A stretch of DNA of 46,513 nucleotides, taken from Prochloraceae cyanobacterium. GTDB taxonomy: Bacteria > Cyanobacteriota > Cyanobacteriia > Cyanobacteriales > JASJDA01. The position numbers and the translations under genes were made by a program. The notes beneath the pieces are model-generated. The model searched no databases. It was not told where the DNA came from and saw only the letters and a list, made by a program, of their open reading frames with translations. This document shows, piece by piece, positions 1 to 7,682 of this stretch (within the stretch, counting starts at the first letter, position 1; the number at the start of each line of letters is the position of its first letter). The stretch lies in the NCBI GenBank assembly GCA_030065755.1, contig JASJDA010000059.1:1-46513 (forward strand). Reading direction: 5' to 3'.

Positions 1-2
1 CC

Positions 3-752
3 TACCTAGACGCTCATCCAGACCGTTTTAGTTTAGAGTTTTTTATGGAAGAGTATCTGCGTCTATTGCCAGAATATCAAAAAGTAGAATTATCTCAACT
101 CAAATTCGAGCGGTTTTTATTTGGTTTTTTCCCTTCATATCGCCAAAGTCCTTTGCATCTGAGTTGGAATCGCATTTTACCAGTAGGGGACAGTAGCGGG
201 GGACAATCTCCTGTAAGTTTTGGCGGTTTTGGTGCCATGGTCAGACATCTAAAACGGCTAACTTTCGGTATCGACGAAGCATTAAAAGCGGATACTTTAA
301 ATAACAAGGATTTATCTTTGTTGCAACCATATCAACCAAATATTGCTGTTACTTGGTTATTTCAAAGGACAATGAGCGTTGGAATTGATAAACAAGTTCC
401 TCCAAATCAAATTAACGATCTAATGAATGGTGTTTTTGAAGTCATGGATAAATTGGGAGATGAAGTACTCAAACCATTTCTTCAAGACGTGATTCAATTT
501 CCCGCTTTAGCTAAAACCTTAATCTTAGTTAATCCCAAATTAGCCTTGCCAATTCTTCCTCAAGTTGGCATAAATATTCTTGTAGATTGGCTCGTGCATT
601 ACCTTAATTTGGGAGTTTATAGCGCTTTGTTTCCCGCAGGTAAGTTAGTATCCCCACTAGCGAAAAAATGGTCTTTGGCGCAGCAATACTACTACCATCG
701 CTGGTTAGATGCCTGGAAGTATGGGTCTGGTGGCGATTATAGTCTAGAATAG
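3..752 (+). CDS. cruP: CruP-type lycopene cyclase paralogue (5' truncated by window edge)
   Basis: C-terminal 249 residues of a FAD-dependent protein of the CruA/CruP family. The reading frame is open to the left edge (codons from position 3; the first ATG is at 45), so the flavin-binding N-terminus lies outside the window. Visible family marks are GDSSGGQSPVSFGGFGAM followed by RHLKRL, then LLQPYQPNIAVTWLFQRTMS, PFLQDVIQFPALAKTL and the ending DAWKYGSGGDYSLE. From memory of the family these agree better with CruP, including its plant chloroplast members, than with CruA. CruP is reported to affect carotenoid levels under oxidative stress, and cyclase activity is disputed. It converges on the kinase gene that ends at 818. 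CruA is the alternative reading. Confidence 0.8.
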   Translation, partial: YLDAHPDRFSLEFFMEEYLRLLPEYQKVELSQLKFERFLFGFFPSYRQSPLHLSWNRILPVGDSSGGQSPVSFGGFGAMVRHLKRLTFGIDEALKADTLNNKDLSLLQPYQPNIAVTWLFQRTMSVGIDKQVPPNQINDLMNGVFEVMDKLGDEVLKPFLQDVIQFPALAKTLILVNPKLALPILPQVGINILVDWLVHYLNLGVYSALFPAGKLVSPLAKKWSLAQQYYYHRWLDAWKYGSGGDYSLE

Positions 753-817
753 GTGCAAGATGCGATCGCTACTACACTTTTAATCTAATTGCACGTCTTT
801 ACAAGGGTGGGATTAGG

Positions 818-2158
818 TCAGAAACGACTGCGATAATTTAGTTCAGCAAAAACTAGATTAAATGAAGTCCCTTGGCAGCGTTTCATTTCAATTTCTCCTT
901 CCAACTGCTCGGTCAAAGTACAAACTAATTGCATTCCTAATGATTCTGTTTCTCGAAAGTCTAAATCTTCAGGAAAACCAATTCCGTCATCTCTAATATT
1001 AAGGACAATTTTCTGGTTTGAATTCTGTTTTAAACCGATCCAGATGTTGCCTTTTCTTTGTTCTGGAAAACCATGTTCTATAGCGTTAGATATCAATTCG
1101 TTGACAAGCAGTCCACAGGCATGAGCTGTTTCAATATTGAGATTAACTGGTTGTATTTCTAGATGACAGCGAATAGATTCGTGATTTATATTGTAAGATT
1201 CAAATAAATTATAAACTAAAGATTCAAGGTATGTACCAAAGTCTAGTTTGGCTAAATCTTTAGATTTATATAATTGCTCGTGAATCAGTGCCATTGAATA
1301 AATGCGATTCTGACTATCTGCAAACATGCTGATAATATCAGGGTCTTTAATGTAGTCAGTTTGAAATTCTAAAAGACTAGAAACTACTAGTAAATTGTTT
1401 TTAACTCTATGGTGAATTTCTTTGAGCAACATCTCTTTTTCCTTGAGAGATTTTTTAATTATTACTTCTGCTTGTTGCCGCCGTGTAATCTCTTGTTGTA
1501 ATCTTTTGTTAATCTCAATTAATTTGAAGGTGCGTTGCTTAATTATAGTTTCGAGTTCTTCATTAAACTTTTGGAGCGACTTTTGTGCTTCAGTGCGTTC
1601 TCTAAGAACCTGCTTTAATCTTTGATTGGTTTTTTTAAACTTTATTTCTATTGCTTGACGCTGTTCAATTTCCTGTCTGAGCAGCAGATTTGTTTGCGTT
1701 AAATTTTTATTTTTTTCTTCTAGGCTTTGAGTCAAAGAATGCAGTTGGAGATGGAGCTTAATTCTCGCAAATACCTCTTCTTGTTGAATCGGCTTAACCA
1801 CATAATCAACTGCCCCAACTTCAAATCCTTTAACTCGATCTTCCGTACTAGATAAAGCAGTCATAAAAATGACAGGAATATCTTTGGTTTTCGGATCTGC
1901 CTTCAAAAGACGACAGGTTTCAAAACCATCAATTCCTGGCATCATCACGTCGAGCAAAATTAAATCTGGATTGGCGTATTTAGCTCTATTGAAAGCACTT
2001 TCGCCATCTTGAGAAACCAAAATTGTCAACCCGTAATCTTCTAAATAATCTACTACTAATTCCAAGTTAGTCGGGTTGTCATCGACAAGCAAGATGGTAT
2101 ATTTTTGAAAATCGAAGTTTCTATTATCTTTAATGGTATTTTTTGTAGTTAAGGTCAT
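818..2158 (-). CDS. Receiver-HisKA_2 histidine kinase
   Basis: 446 residues. An N-terminal receiver (about 20-140) has the acidic pair VDD at 25-27, phospho-acceptor D70 in LILLDVMMPG and the lysine of VVKP. A long coiled coil (about 145-240) follows, then a HisKA_2-type dimerisation/H box KEIHHRVKNNL (H249/H250), N box NELISNAIEH (353-362) and G1 box DDGIGFP (390-396). There is no membrane segment, so it is cytosolic. A receiver placed before the kinase suggests that it is phosphorylated by, or gated by, one of the hybrid kinases upstream. It is the last gene of the minus-strand array, 81 bp after the kinase ending at 2240. A remnant of a second gene of this family lies at 17471-17600. The output partner is unknown. 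Confidence 0.9.
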   Translation of the reverse strand: MTLTTKNTIKDNRNFDFQKYTILLVDDNPTNLELVVDYLEDYGLTILVSQDGESAFNRAKYANPDLILLDVMMPGIDGFETCRLLKADPKTKDIPVIFMTALSSTEDRVKGFEVGAVDYVVKPIQQEEVFARIKLHLQLHSLTQSLEEKNKNLTQTNLLLRQEIEQRQAIEIKFKKTNQRLKQVLRERTEAQKSLQKFNEELETIIKQRTFKLIEINKRLQQEITRRQQAEVIIKKSLKEKEMLLKEIHHRVKNNLLVVSSLLEFQTDYIKDPDIISMFADSQNRIYSMALIHEQLYKSKDLAKLDFGTYLESLVYNLFESYNINHESIRCHLEIQPVNLNIETAHACGLLVNELISNAIEHGFPEQRKGNIWIGLKQNSNQKIVLNIRDDGIGFPEDLDFRETESLGMQLVCTLTEQLEGEIEMKRCQGTSFNLVFAELNYRSRF

Positions 2159-2239
2159 TTTTTTTGTAGGTAAAAAGATTATTGAATTAAATATTAATTA
2201 ACGATCGCCAACTATAAAAATTATTCAAAGTAGTTCGAT

Positions 2240-4615
2240 TTATTTAACTGGGTTTAGATATTGTTCTACGAGGTTGACAATTGCCTTTTCGCGGAATCCT
2301 TTGGCTAAATCTTGGAGTCGATCGGCAAAAGGAATGTAATTGGCATCGAGTTCCTTCAAATAAGCTGCTCGCTGTCGAATTTTTTTCATATTGCCAAGTA
2401 AGGCTAACTCATATAATATTTTCATCTCTTCAGCAGGAGGTACTTTAAGGATGCGATCGTCAGAGTTAGATTTATCTACGGTAATTTTGGTTTCTTCTAG
2501 CTCGACATTTTCTTGGTATATCCACTCTAAATGCAACAACTCCTTTAACAATGCCAGTAACTTTTGCTCTTCAATTGGTTTGAGTAGAAATGCATTAAAA
2601 TTAGCCCATTGACTTTCCTGTTTGGTAATAGCAAAGGAACTGGCTGATAGAGCCACAATCGGAACTTCTTTAAGAGAGTTTATTTGGCGAATCTCTCTGG
2701 CAGCTTCAAAGCCATTTTTAACGGGCATGACTAGATCGCTTAAAATCGAGTCAGGATGAATTTGTCGAGCAATTTCCACAGCTTGCTGACCGTTTTCTGC
2801 GGTAACTATTTCAAACCCGATCGGTTCGAGCATACTGCACAATACTGAAAGATTAGCAGGTTTGTCATCAACCACTAAAAGGTTGCGTTGTTTTCCTTGA
2901 TATCCGATAATTTGCTTGGTATGAGCGGGTTTATCTTCTACTAAACTTTCTACTATGGGTACTTCAATCTCAAACCAGAAGGTCGAGCCTTTACCCAGTT
3001 CGCTTTTCACTTGCAACTTTCCTCCCATCATTTCTATTAATTGACGACTAATGGTTAACCCCAGACCAGTCCCAGATTCCCGTTGTTTTTGGTTACCCAC
3101 TTGTTCAAAAGGCTCAAAGATTTTCTGTAATTTCTCATTAGCAATACCAATTCCCGTATCGATAACTTCAAAACGAAGGATTTTTGACAGCAGTGGGGAA
3201 GGTGTTTCTTGCTTCTCTACAACAGTTAGCCGCAAAATTACTTGTCCTTCTTCGGTAAATTTGATCCCATTGCCTAATAGATTTATAAGTATCTGACGCA
3301 AGCGTTTTTCGTCAGCCAAAATGGTGGGGGGTAAGTTGGTTGCAGTTTCTGAGTTAAACGCCAGATTTTTTTCCAATGCTCGCATACTAAAAATCCCGAC
3401 TACTCCCTCCAAGAAACTGGCAAAATTAATCTCGTTGGGATAAAGATCTAGCTTGCGGGCTTCAATTTTAGACAGATCTAAGATGTCATTAATCAACGTC
3501 AGCAGATGATTTCCACTGTCGTTAATAATTTTCAAGCCTTTTTTTTGCTGAGCATTTAAATTACGATCGCGCCTTAAAATTTGAGCATATCCTAAAATAC
3601 CGTTGAGAGGGGTGCGCAATTCGTGGCTCATGTTAGCGACAAATTCGCTTTTAGCTCGGTTGGCAGCATCGGCAGCTTCTTTGGCTTGTTGCAATTCTTG
3701 ACTCTGCTGTTTTTGACGGATGACTTCTGCTTCTCGATCGGCTAAGAGATTTTTGACTTGAGCAATAAGTTGATTCAAAGCCTCGGCTAATAAACCAACT
3801 TCGTCTTGAGTCTTAATCTGAGCTTGAATCTCAAAATCAGATTGACGAGTAACTCGTTGGGCTACGCGGGTAACTTCTTGGATGGGACTAGCGATCGCCT
3901 TGCTGGTATATTGTGCTAGCCAAACTGCGATCGCCACCGATAGAAACGTACTGCCGATCGTTATCTCTTGTCTTACTGAATTGGCTCTGATTAATTTTGC
4001 CGCAGCTTTTTGGTATTGGCTTTCTGCTAGATTTGAGAACCGAATCAAGCTTTCTGAAAGGCGTTCAAATTTAATTCCGATCTCAATAGCTTTCTGGCTT
4101 TGCATATCCACCAGCACTTTATCCTTGATTTGTGAAATTTCTGACGAGGATGAGTTGAGAGCATCCATTTCCTCCCACAAAGATTCGATCGATTGAGAGT
4201 ATTCCTCTAATGTCTCCTCGTAGTTTTGGGCTAGATCTTCATAATCCTTCATACTTAAGGCCAGATTTTGCGGATTGTTCCTAAGAACAACTCTCAGCTC
4301 GGATAAGATTGTGTTAATTTGAGCGATATGGGCACGAAATTTGTTCTTTTCGTACTGAACCCAAATCGAATCTTCTGCAACACCTAGCAATTGTTGAGGA
4401 TGAAAACGCAGCATTAAGATATTAATTTCTAATTTCTGGAGCAGATGTTTCTGCTTGCCAGCGAAGATTAATTTTTCTTGTGCGTCTTTTTGGTAAAGAT
4501 CCCCGATCGATAGACCTATTATGGTTCCTATAGCAGCAACACCGATAGCCAAAGCGTAGCCGCAGCCGATCTTTTGGACAATAGTCAAGTTAGGAAATTT
4601 GGGAATAATTTTCAC
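2240..4615 (-). CDS. Membrane hybrid histidine kinase (helical periplasmic sensor-HAMP-HisKA-HATPase-REC)
   Basis: 791 residues. A membrane segment at about 15-38 is followed by a largely helical periplasmic region (40-215), a second membrane segment (217-236), HAMP (about 237-290) and a short coiled coil. The H box [12 protein letters not shown] holds H331. The N box reads LLGNGIKFT, the G1 box IDTGIGI and the G2 box [12 protein letters not shown]. The receiver starts near 578 with VVDD and has D627 in ILSDLVMP and a lysine in LLKPIEEQ. The last ~65 residues are the helical tail shared with the other hybrid kinases here; it has no Hpt-type histidine. The gene lies 34 bp after the binding lipoprotein ending at 4650, the obvious candidate for its ligand-sensing partner. 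It is the most divergent of the four hybrid kinases in the window. Confidence 0.9.
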   Translation of the reverse strand: MKIIPKFPNLTIVQKIGCGYALAIGVAAIGTIIGLSIGDLYQKDAQEKLIFAGKQKHLLQKLEINILMLRFHPQQLLGVAEDSIWVQYEKNKFRAHIAQINTILSELRVVLRNNPQNLALSMKDYEDLAQNYEETLEEYSQSIESLWEEMDALNSSSSEISQIKDKVLVDMQSQKAIEIGIKFERLSESLIRFSNLAESQYQKAAAKLIRANSVRQEITIGSTFLSVAIAVWLAQYTSKAIASPIQEVTRVAQRVTRQSDFEIQAQIKTQDEVGLLAEALNQLIAQVKNLLADREAEVIRQKQQSQELQQAKEAADAANRAKSEFVANMSHELRTPLNGILGYAQILRRDRNLNAQQKKGLKIINDSGNHLLTLINDILDLSKIEARKLDLYPNEINFASFLEGVVGIFSMRALEKNLAFNSETATNLPPTILADEKRLRQILINLLGNGIKFTEEGQVILRLTVVEKQETPSPLLSKILRFEVIDTGIGIANEKLQKIFEPFEQVGNQKQRESGTGLGLTISRQLIEMMGGKLQVKSELGKGSTFWFEIEVPIVESLVEDKPAHTKQIIGYQGKQRNLLVVDDKPANLSVLCSMLEPIGFEIVTAENGQQAVEIARQIHPDSILSDLVMPVKNGFEAAREIRQINSLKEVPIVALSASSFAITKQESQWANFNAFLLKPIEEQKLLALLKELLHLEWIYQENVELEETKITVDKSNSDDRILKVPPAEEMKILYELALLGNMKKIRQRAAYLKELDANYIPFADRLQDLAKGFREKAIVNLVEQYLNPVK

Positions 4616-4649
4616 TGTTAGTTACTGTTACAGGATCTTGATGTTGGGT

Positions 4650-5540
4650 TTATTTGAGAAAATCACCTTGTCCGATCTCTGCATATACCTGGCGAATCAT
4701 GTTGTAATCGGAATCATTTGCTGGTATTAAAGCACCTCCTTTAAACTTGGATTCAGCAGCGATAATCCCTTCCATTAGTTTGTCCTGATTCTCGAGCATT
4801 CGCGAGCGCATCTTCTCGACAAATTGAAGAGCAAGCTGGCTGCTGGCAATAAAGACATCGCTGGGAAGTAGTTTTCCCTTGGCGATCGCCGGAAAGTCAT
4901 TTTGGGATAAGCCTCGATCTTGGAGGTATTTTTCGTATCTGTAAATAACCACTCCCCAAGCATCCACCTCGCGGTTTTTTAACGCTTCTAAGCCCTTCTT
5001 TCCATGGCTACTATCTTCTAAAATAAGAACTTTGAGATCGGATTGAGGATTTAAGCCCGCCTCTATTAGTAAATCTATCGAACCGAGATGGCTAGCCGTA
5101 GAGCCTAGGTTGGACACGGCGATAGTTTTGCCTTTCAACTGCGCTAATGACTTAATGCCGCTATTGGCACGCACAGCAATTACCGAGCGGTATCTGGGTC
5201 GGGTGAGAGCAACAATGGGAATAGCATTAGTTCGAGCGTTGACGATTACATATTCCGAAGGGCCTGCCAGTACTAAATCTACTCGATCCAACTGTAAGGC
5301 TGAGGCAGCATCAATAAAATTGTTTACGGGGAAAAACTCAATTGGTTTCTCCAAAACTTCTTGAAGCCCGTTGCGAAAGGTTTCGTATTCTTGTTGCAAC
5401 CGTTCTAAACCTCGAACGTCGGTGACGGCAAATCGAAGTTTTTCCGGCTCGGCGATTGCTGAATTGTCATAATTCTTTGTTGCCGCGCTACAACCAGCTA
5501 AAAATAATAGAGAATACCCAATAAAATTACGTCTTTTCAT
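4650..5540 (-). CDS. PhnD-like periplasmic binding lipoprotein 1
   Basis: 296 residues from the ATG at 5540; a TTG one codon upstream is less likely. The signal peptide MKRRNFIGYSLLFLAGC ends in a lipobox with C17 as the lipidation site, and the KRRNF context resembles a Tat signal. The mature part matches the phosphate/phosphite/phosphonate-binding family (Phosphonate-bd type): KLRFAVTD at the start, DLVLAGPSEYVI, the hinge region IKSLAQLKGKTIAVSNLGSTASHLG, and DAWGVVIYRYEKYL. No permease or ATPase gene is nearby, so transport is not supported. The gene sits between two paralogues upstream and a hybrid kinase 34 bp downstream, which favours a sensory role. The ligand is unknown. Residues from about 120 to the end are very similar to lipoprotein 3 (6531-7424). 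Confidence 0.88.
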   Translation of the reverse strand: MKRRNFIGYSLLFLAGCSAATKNYDNSAIAEPEKLRFAVTDVRGLERLQQEYETFRNGLQEVLEKPIEFFPVNNFIDAASALQLDRVDLVLAGPSEYVIVNARTNAIPIVALTRPRYRSVIAVRANSGIKSLAQLKGKTIAVSNLGSTASHLGSIDLLIEAGLNPQSDLKVLILEDSSHGKKGLEALKNREVDAWGVVIYRYEKYLQDRGLSQNDFPAIAKGKLLPSDVFIASSQLALQFVEKMRSRMLENQDKLMEGIIAAESKFKGGALIPANDSDYNMIRQVYAEIGQGDFLK

Positions 5541-5603
5541 CAAAAATTTAACTCCCGATCGAATAGAATATTGACTGAATAACTCCAGTGAGAGATTTGG
5601 TGT

Positions 5604-6491
5604 TTATCTAATTAATTCCTCCTTGCCCAAAGCGCGATAAACTTCCCGAATCATGTCGTAATCTGTATCTTTTACTGAAATTAGCTTGCTCTTATTAAAC
5701 TTATGGAAGAGAAATTGAGAAGAAGAAATAAGAGCTTGCTTGAGTTTCTGCTGATGCTCGATCATTTGCTCTTTCATGAGTCGGGCAAAATCTCGATTAA
5801 ACTGGCTATTAACGACAAATACGTCGCTAGGAAGAAAAGGCCCAGTAGCTATGAGAGGATATTTTTGCTCGGATACTCCCTCACTCAAAAGAAAGTTTTC
5901 ATAGTAGAAAGTAGACAATCCACAAGCATCCACCTCACCCTTTTTTAAAGCTTCCATTCCTCGATCGCCCAGCATGATAGTTTTGTAGTCAGAGTTCGGT
6001 TTTAGCCCCGCATCTAGAAAAATTTTGGTCGGCCCCAGATGACCAGCTGTCGAGCCTTGCGAGCGCATAGCGATGGTTTTGCCTTGAAACTGAGATAAAG
6101 ACTTAATGTTGCTGTCACCACGGACAGTGATGGCGGCGCGGTATCCAGGTCTACTCAGACCAATTACAGGAACTGCTTTCGCCCTAGAATTTAGGATGAC
6201 GTATTCTGACGGCCCCCCCAAAACCAAATCTACCTGGTTTTGTAGTAGGGCTGGTGCTGCTGCAGTAAAATTATCCACAGGATAAAACTCAATATCTGTT
6301 TGTAAGACCTCCTCCAGAGCATCTTTAAACCGCCCATAATCTCGCTGTAAATCTTCTAAACCCGACACATCTGTGACGGCAAATCGAAGCTTTTCCACTT
6401 TAGAGATTGAATTTTTATCATTTAAAGTGCTCACCGTAGTGCAGCCACTTAAAAATAGAAAGGAATAAGTGAGAAAATTGCGTCGTTTCAT
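5604..6491 (-). CDS. PhnD-like periplasmic binding lipoprotein 2
   Basis: 295 residues. The signal peptide MKRRNFLTYSFLFLSGC has lipobox LSGC (C17) and a Tat-like RRNFL motif. Family marks are KLRFAVTD, DLVLGGPSEYVILNSRAKA and IKSLSQFQGKTIAMRSQGSTAGHLGP. The second half differs most from its neighbours: DACGLSTFYYENFL replaces DAWGVVIYRYEKYL, so the ligand pocket may differ. It lies 39 bp after lipoprotein 3 and 63 bp before lipoprotein 1 in the same direction. The N-terminal ~115 residues are close to those of lipoprotein 3. Its role is inferred to be periplasmic solute recognition for one of the kinases; no transporter genes accompany it. Confidence 0.87.
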   Translation of the reverse strand: MKRRNFLTYSFLFLSGCTTVSTLNDKNSISKVEKLRFAVTDVSGLEDLQRDYGRFKDALEEVLQTDIEFYPVDNFTAAAPALLQNQVDLVLGGPSEYVILNSRAKAVPVIGLSRPGYRAAITVRGDSNIKSLSQFQGKTIAMRSQGSTAGHLGPTKIFLDAGLKPNSDYKTIMLGDRGMEALKKGEVDACGLSTFYYENFLLSEGVSEQKYPLIATGPFLPSDVFVVNSQFNRDFARLMKEQMIEHQQKLKQALISSSQFLFHKFNKSKLISVKDTDYDMIREVYRALGKEELIR

Positions 6492-6530
6492 GTGAAAAAA
6501 ACATAGTGTTAAATATTTTAGAAGGGAGCG

Positions 6531-7424
6531 TCAATCAATATATTCACCTTGTCCGATCGCTCGATATACTTGGCGAATCATGTCGTAATCAGAATCATTA
6601 GCTGCAACTAAACTACCTCCTTTAAACTTGGATTCAGCAGCGATAATGCCCTCCATTAGTTTGTCCTGATTGGCTAGCATCTGCGAGCGCATGGTGTGAA
6701 TAAATTGAGGAGTAAGTTGGCTGTTAGCAATAAAGACATCGTTAGGAAGTAGTTTTCCTCGCGCGATCGCGGGAAAGTCTTTTTGAGATAAACCTCGATC
6801 TTGAAGATATTTTTCGTATCTGTAAATAACTACTCCCCAAGCATCCACCTCGCCATTTTTTAAGGCTTCTAAGGCCTGTTTGCCGTGGGTCTTATCATCT
6901 AAAACAACAACTTTAAGATCCGATTGAGGATTTAAGCCCGCTTCGATTAGCAATTGCATAGATCCGAGATGGCTAGCAGTAGAAGCTAGGTTAGTCACGA
7001 CTATAGTTTTACCTTTTAACTGAGCCAATGACTTGATGCCGCTATCGGCACGCACGGCAATTACGGAGCGATAACGCAATCGAGTCAGAGCAATTACAGG
7101 AATTGCTTTGGCCCTGGAATGGAGGATGACGTATTCTGACGGTCCCGCCAAAACCAAATCTACTTGGTTCTGTAATAGGGCTGGTGTTGCCGCAGTATAA
7201 TTAACTACAGGATAAAATTCAACATCTGTTTTTAATACCTCTTGTAGATCGTCTTTAAACTTTCCGTAATTTTGCTCTAATTCTTCCAAACCTGAGGCAT
7301 CTGTGACGGCAAATCTAAGCTTTTTTAGTTTGGGAATTGTTTTTTTGTCATTTGAAGTATTTGTGGCTGTAGTGCAGCCAGTTAAAAACAGAAGGGAATA
7401 AGTGAGAAAATTGCGTCGTTTCAT
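6531..7424 (-). CDS. PhnD-like periplasmic binding lipoprotein 3 (mosaic of its neighbours)
   Basis: 297 residues. The signal MKRRNFLTYSLLFLTGC has lipobox LTGC (C17) and a Tat-like RRNFL motif. The first ~115 residues share runs with lipoprotein 2, for example PALLQNQVDLVL and SRAKA. From about residue 120 on it follows lipoprotein 1: RYRSVIAVRA, SGIKSLAQLKGKTI, DAWGVVIYRYEKYLQDRGLS, DKLMEGIIAAESKFKGG. This pattern fits gene conversion or unequal crossing-over. It is the first complete gene after the EAL remnant at 7494-7604. The ligand is unknown. As for the other three lipoproteins, no ABC permease or ATPase gene is present in the window. Confidence 0.88.
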   Translation of the reverse strand: MKRRNFLTYSLLFLTGCTTATNTSNDKKTIPKLKKLRFAVTDASGLEELEQNYGKFKDDLQEVLKTDVEFYPVVNYTAATPALLQNQVDLVLAGPSEYVILHSRAKAIPVIALTRLRYRSVIAVRADSGIKSLAQLKGKTIVVTNLASTASHLGSMQLLIEAGLNPQSDLKVVVLDDKTHGKQALEALKNGEVDAWGVVIYRYEKYLQDRGLSQKDFPAIARGKLLPNDVFIANSQLTPQFIHTMRSQMLANQDKLMEGIIAAESKFKGGSLVAANDSDYDMIRQVYRAIGQGEYID

Positions 7425-7493
7425 CTTAGAAAAAGTAGTATAAAATTTGCGATCGGTAAATTATTATCAGTTCCAGTTACATTCGGTTTTTTA

Positions 7494-7604
7494 TCATGTA
7501 ACTACTTTTATTATTCCCTTTTTACTGCTCGATAATAACTTTTCAAATTCTTTTACTGGTAAGGGAGGACTGAATAAATAGCCTTGGATTTCATCCCATT
7601 TCTG
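7494..7604 (-). pseudogene. C-terminal remnant of an EAL-domain (c-di-GMP phosphodiesterase) gene
   Basis: A 36-codon open stretch, closed upstream by a stop at 7605-7607, encodes DEIQGYLFSPPLPVKEFEKL and then SSSKKGIIKVVT. It is almost the same as the last residues of the complete receiver-GGDEF-EAL protein ending at 15698 (DEIQGYLFSPPLPAAEFEKL, SSSKQGIIKAVA). The DNA similarity continues about 30 bp past the stop codon in both places. The rest of the gene has been lost. It therefore marks a second EAL gene that once lay between the kinase ending at 7683 and lipoprotein 3. Confidence 0.85.
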
Positions 7605-7682
7605 TTATTTTATTTACTATTCAATTGACTCCATATAAGATACTTAAAACTAGGCATTCTATCGATACTGCTACTCTTTTTG

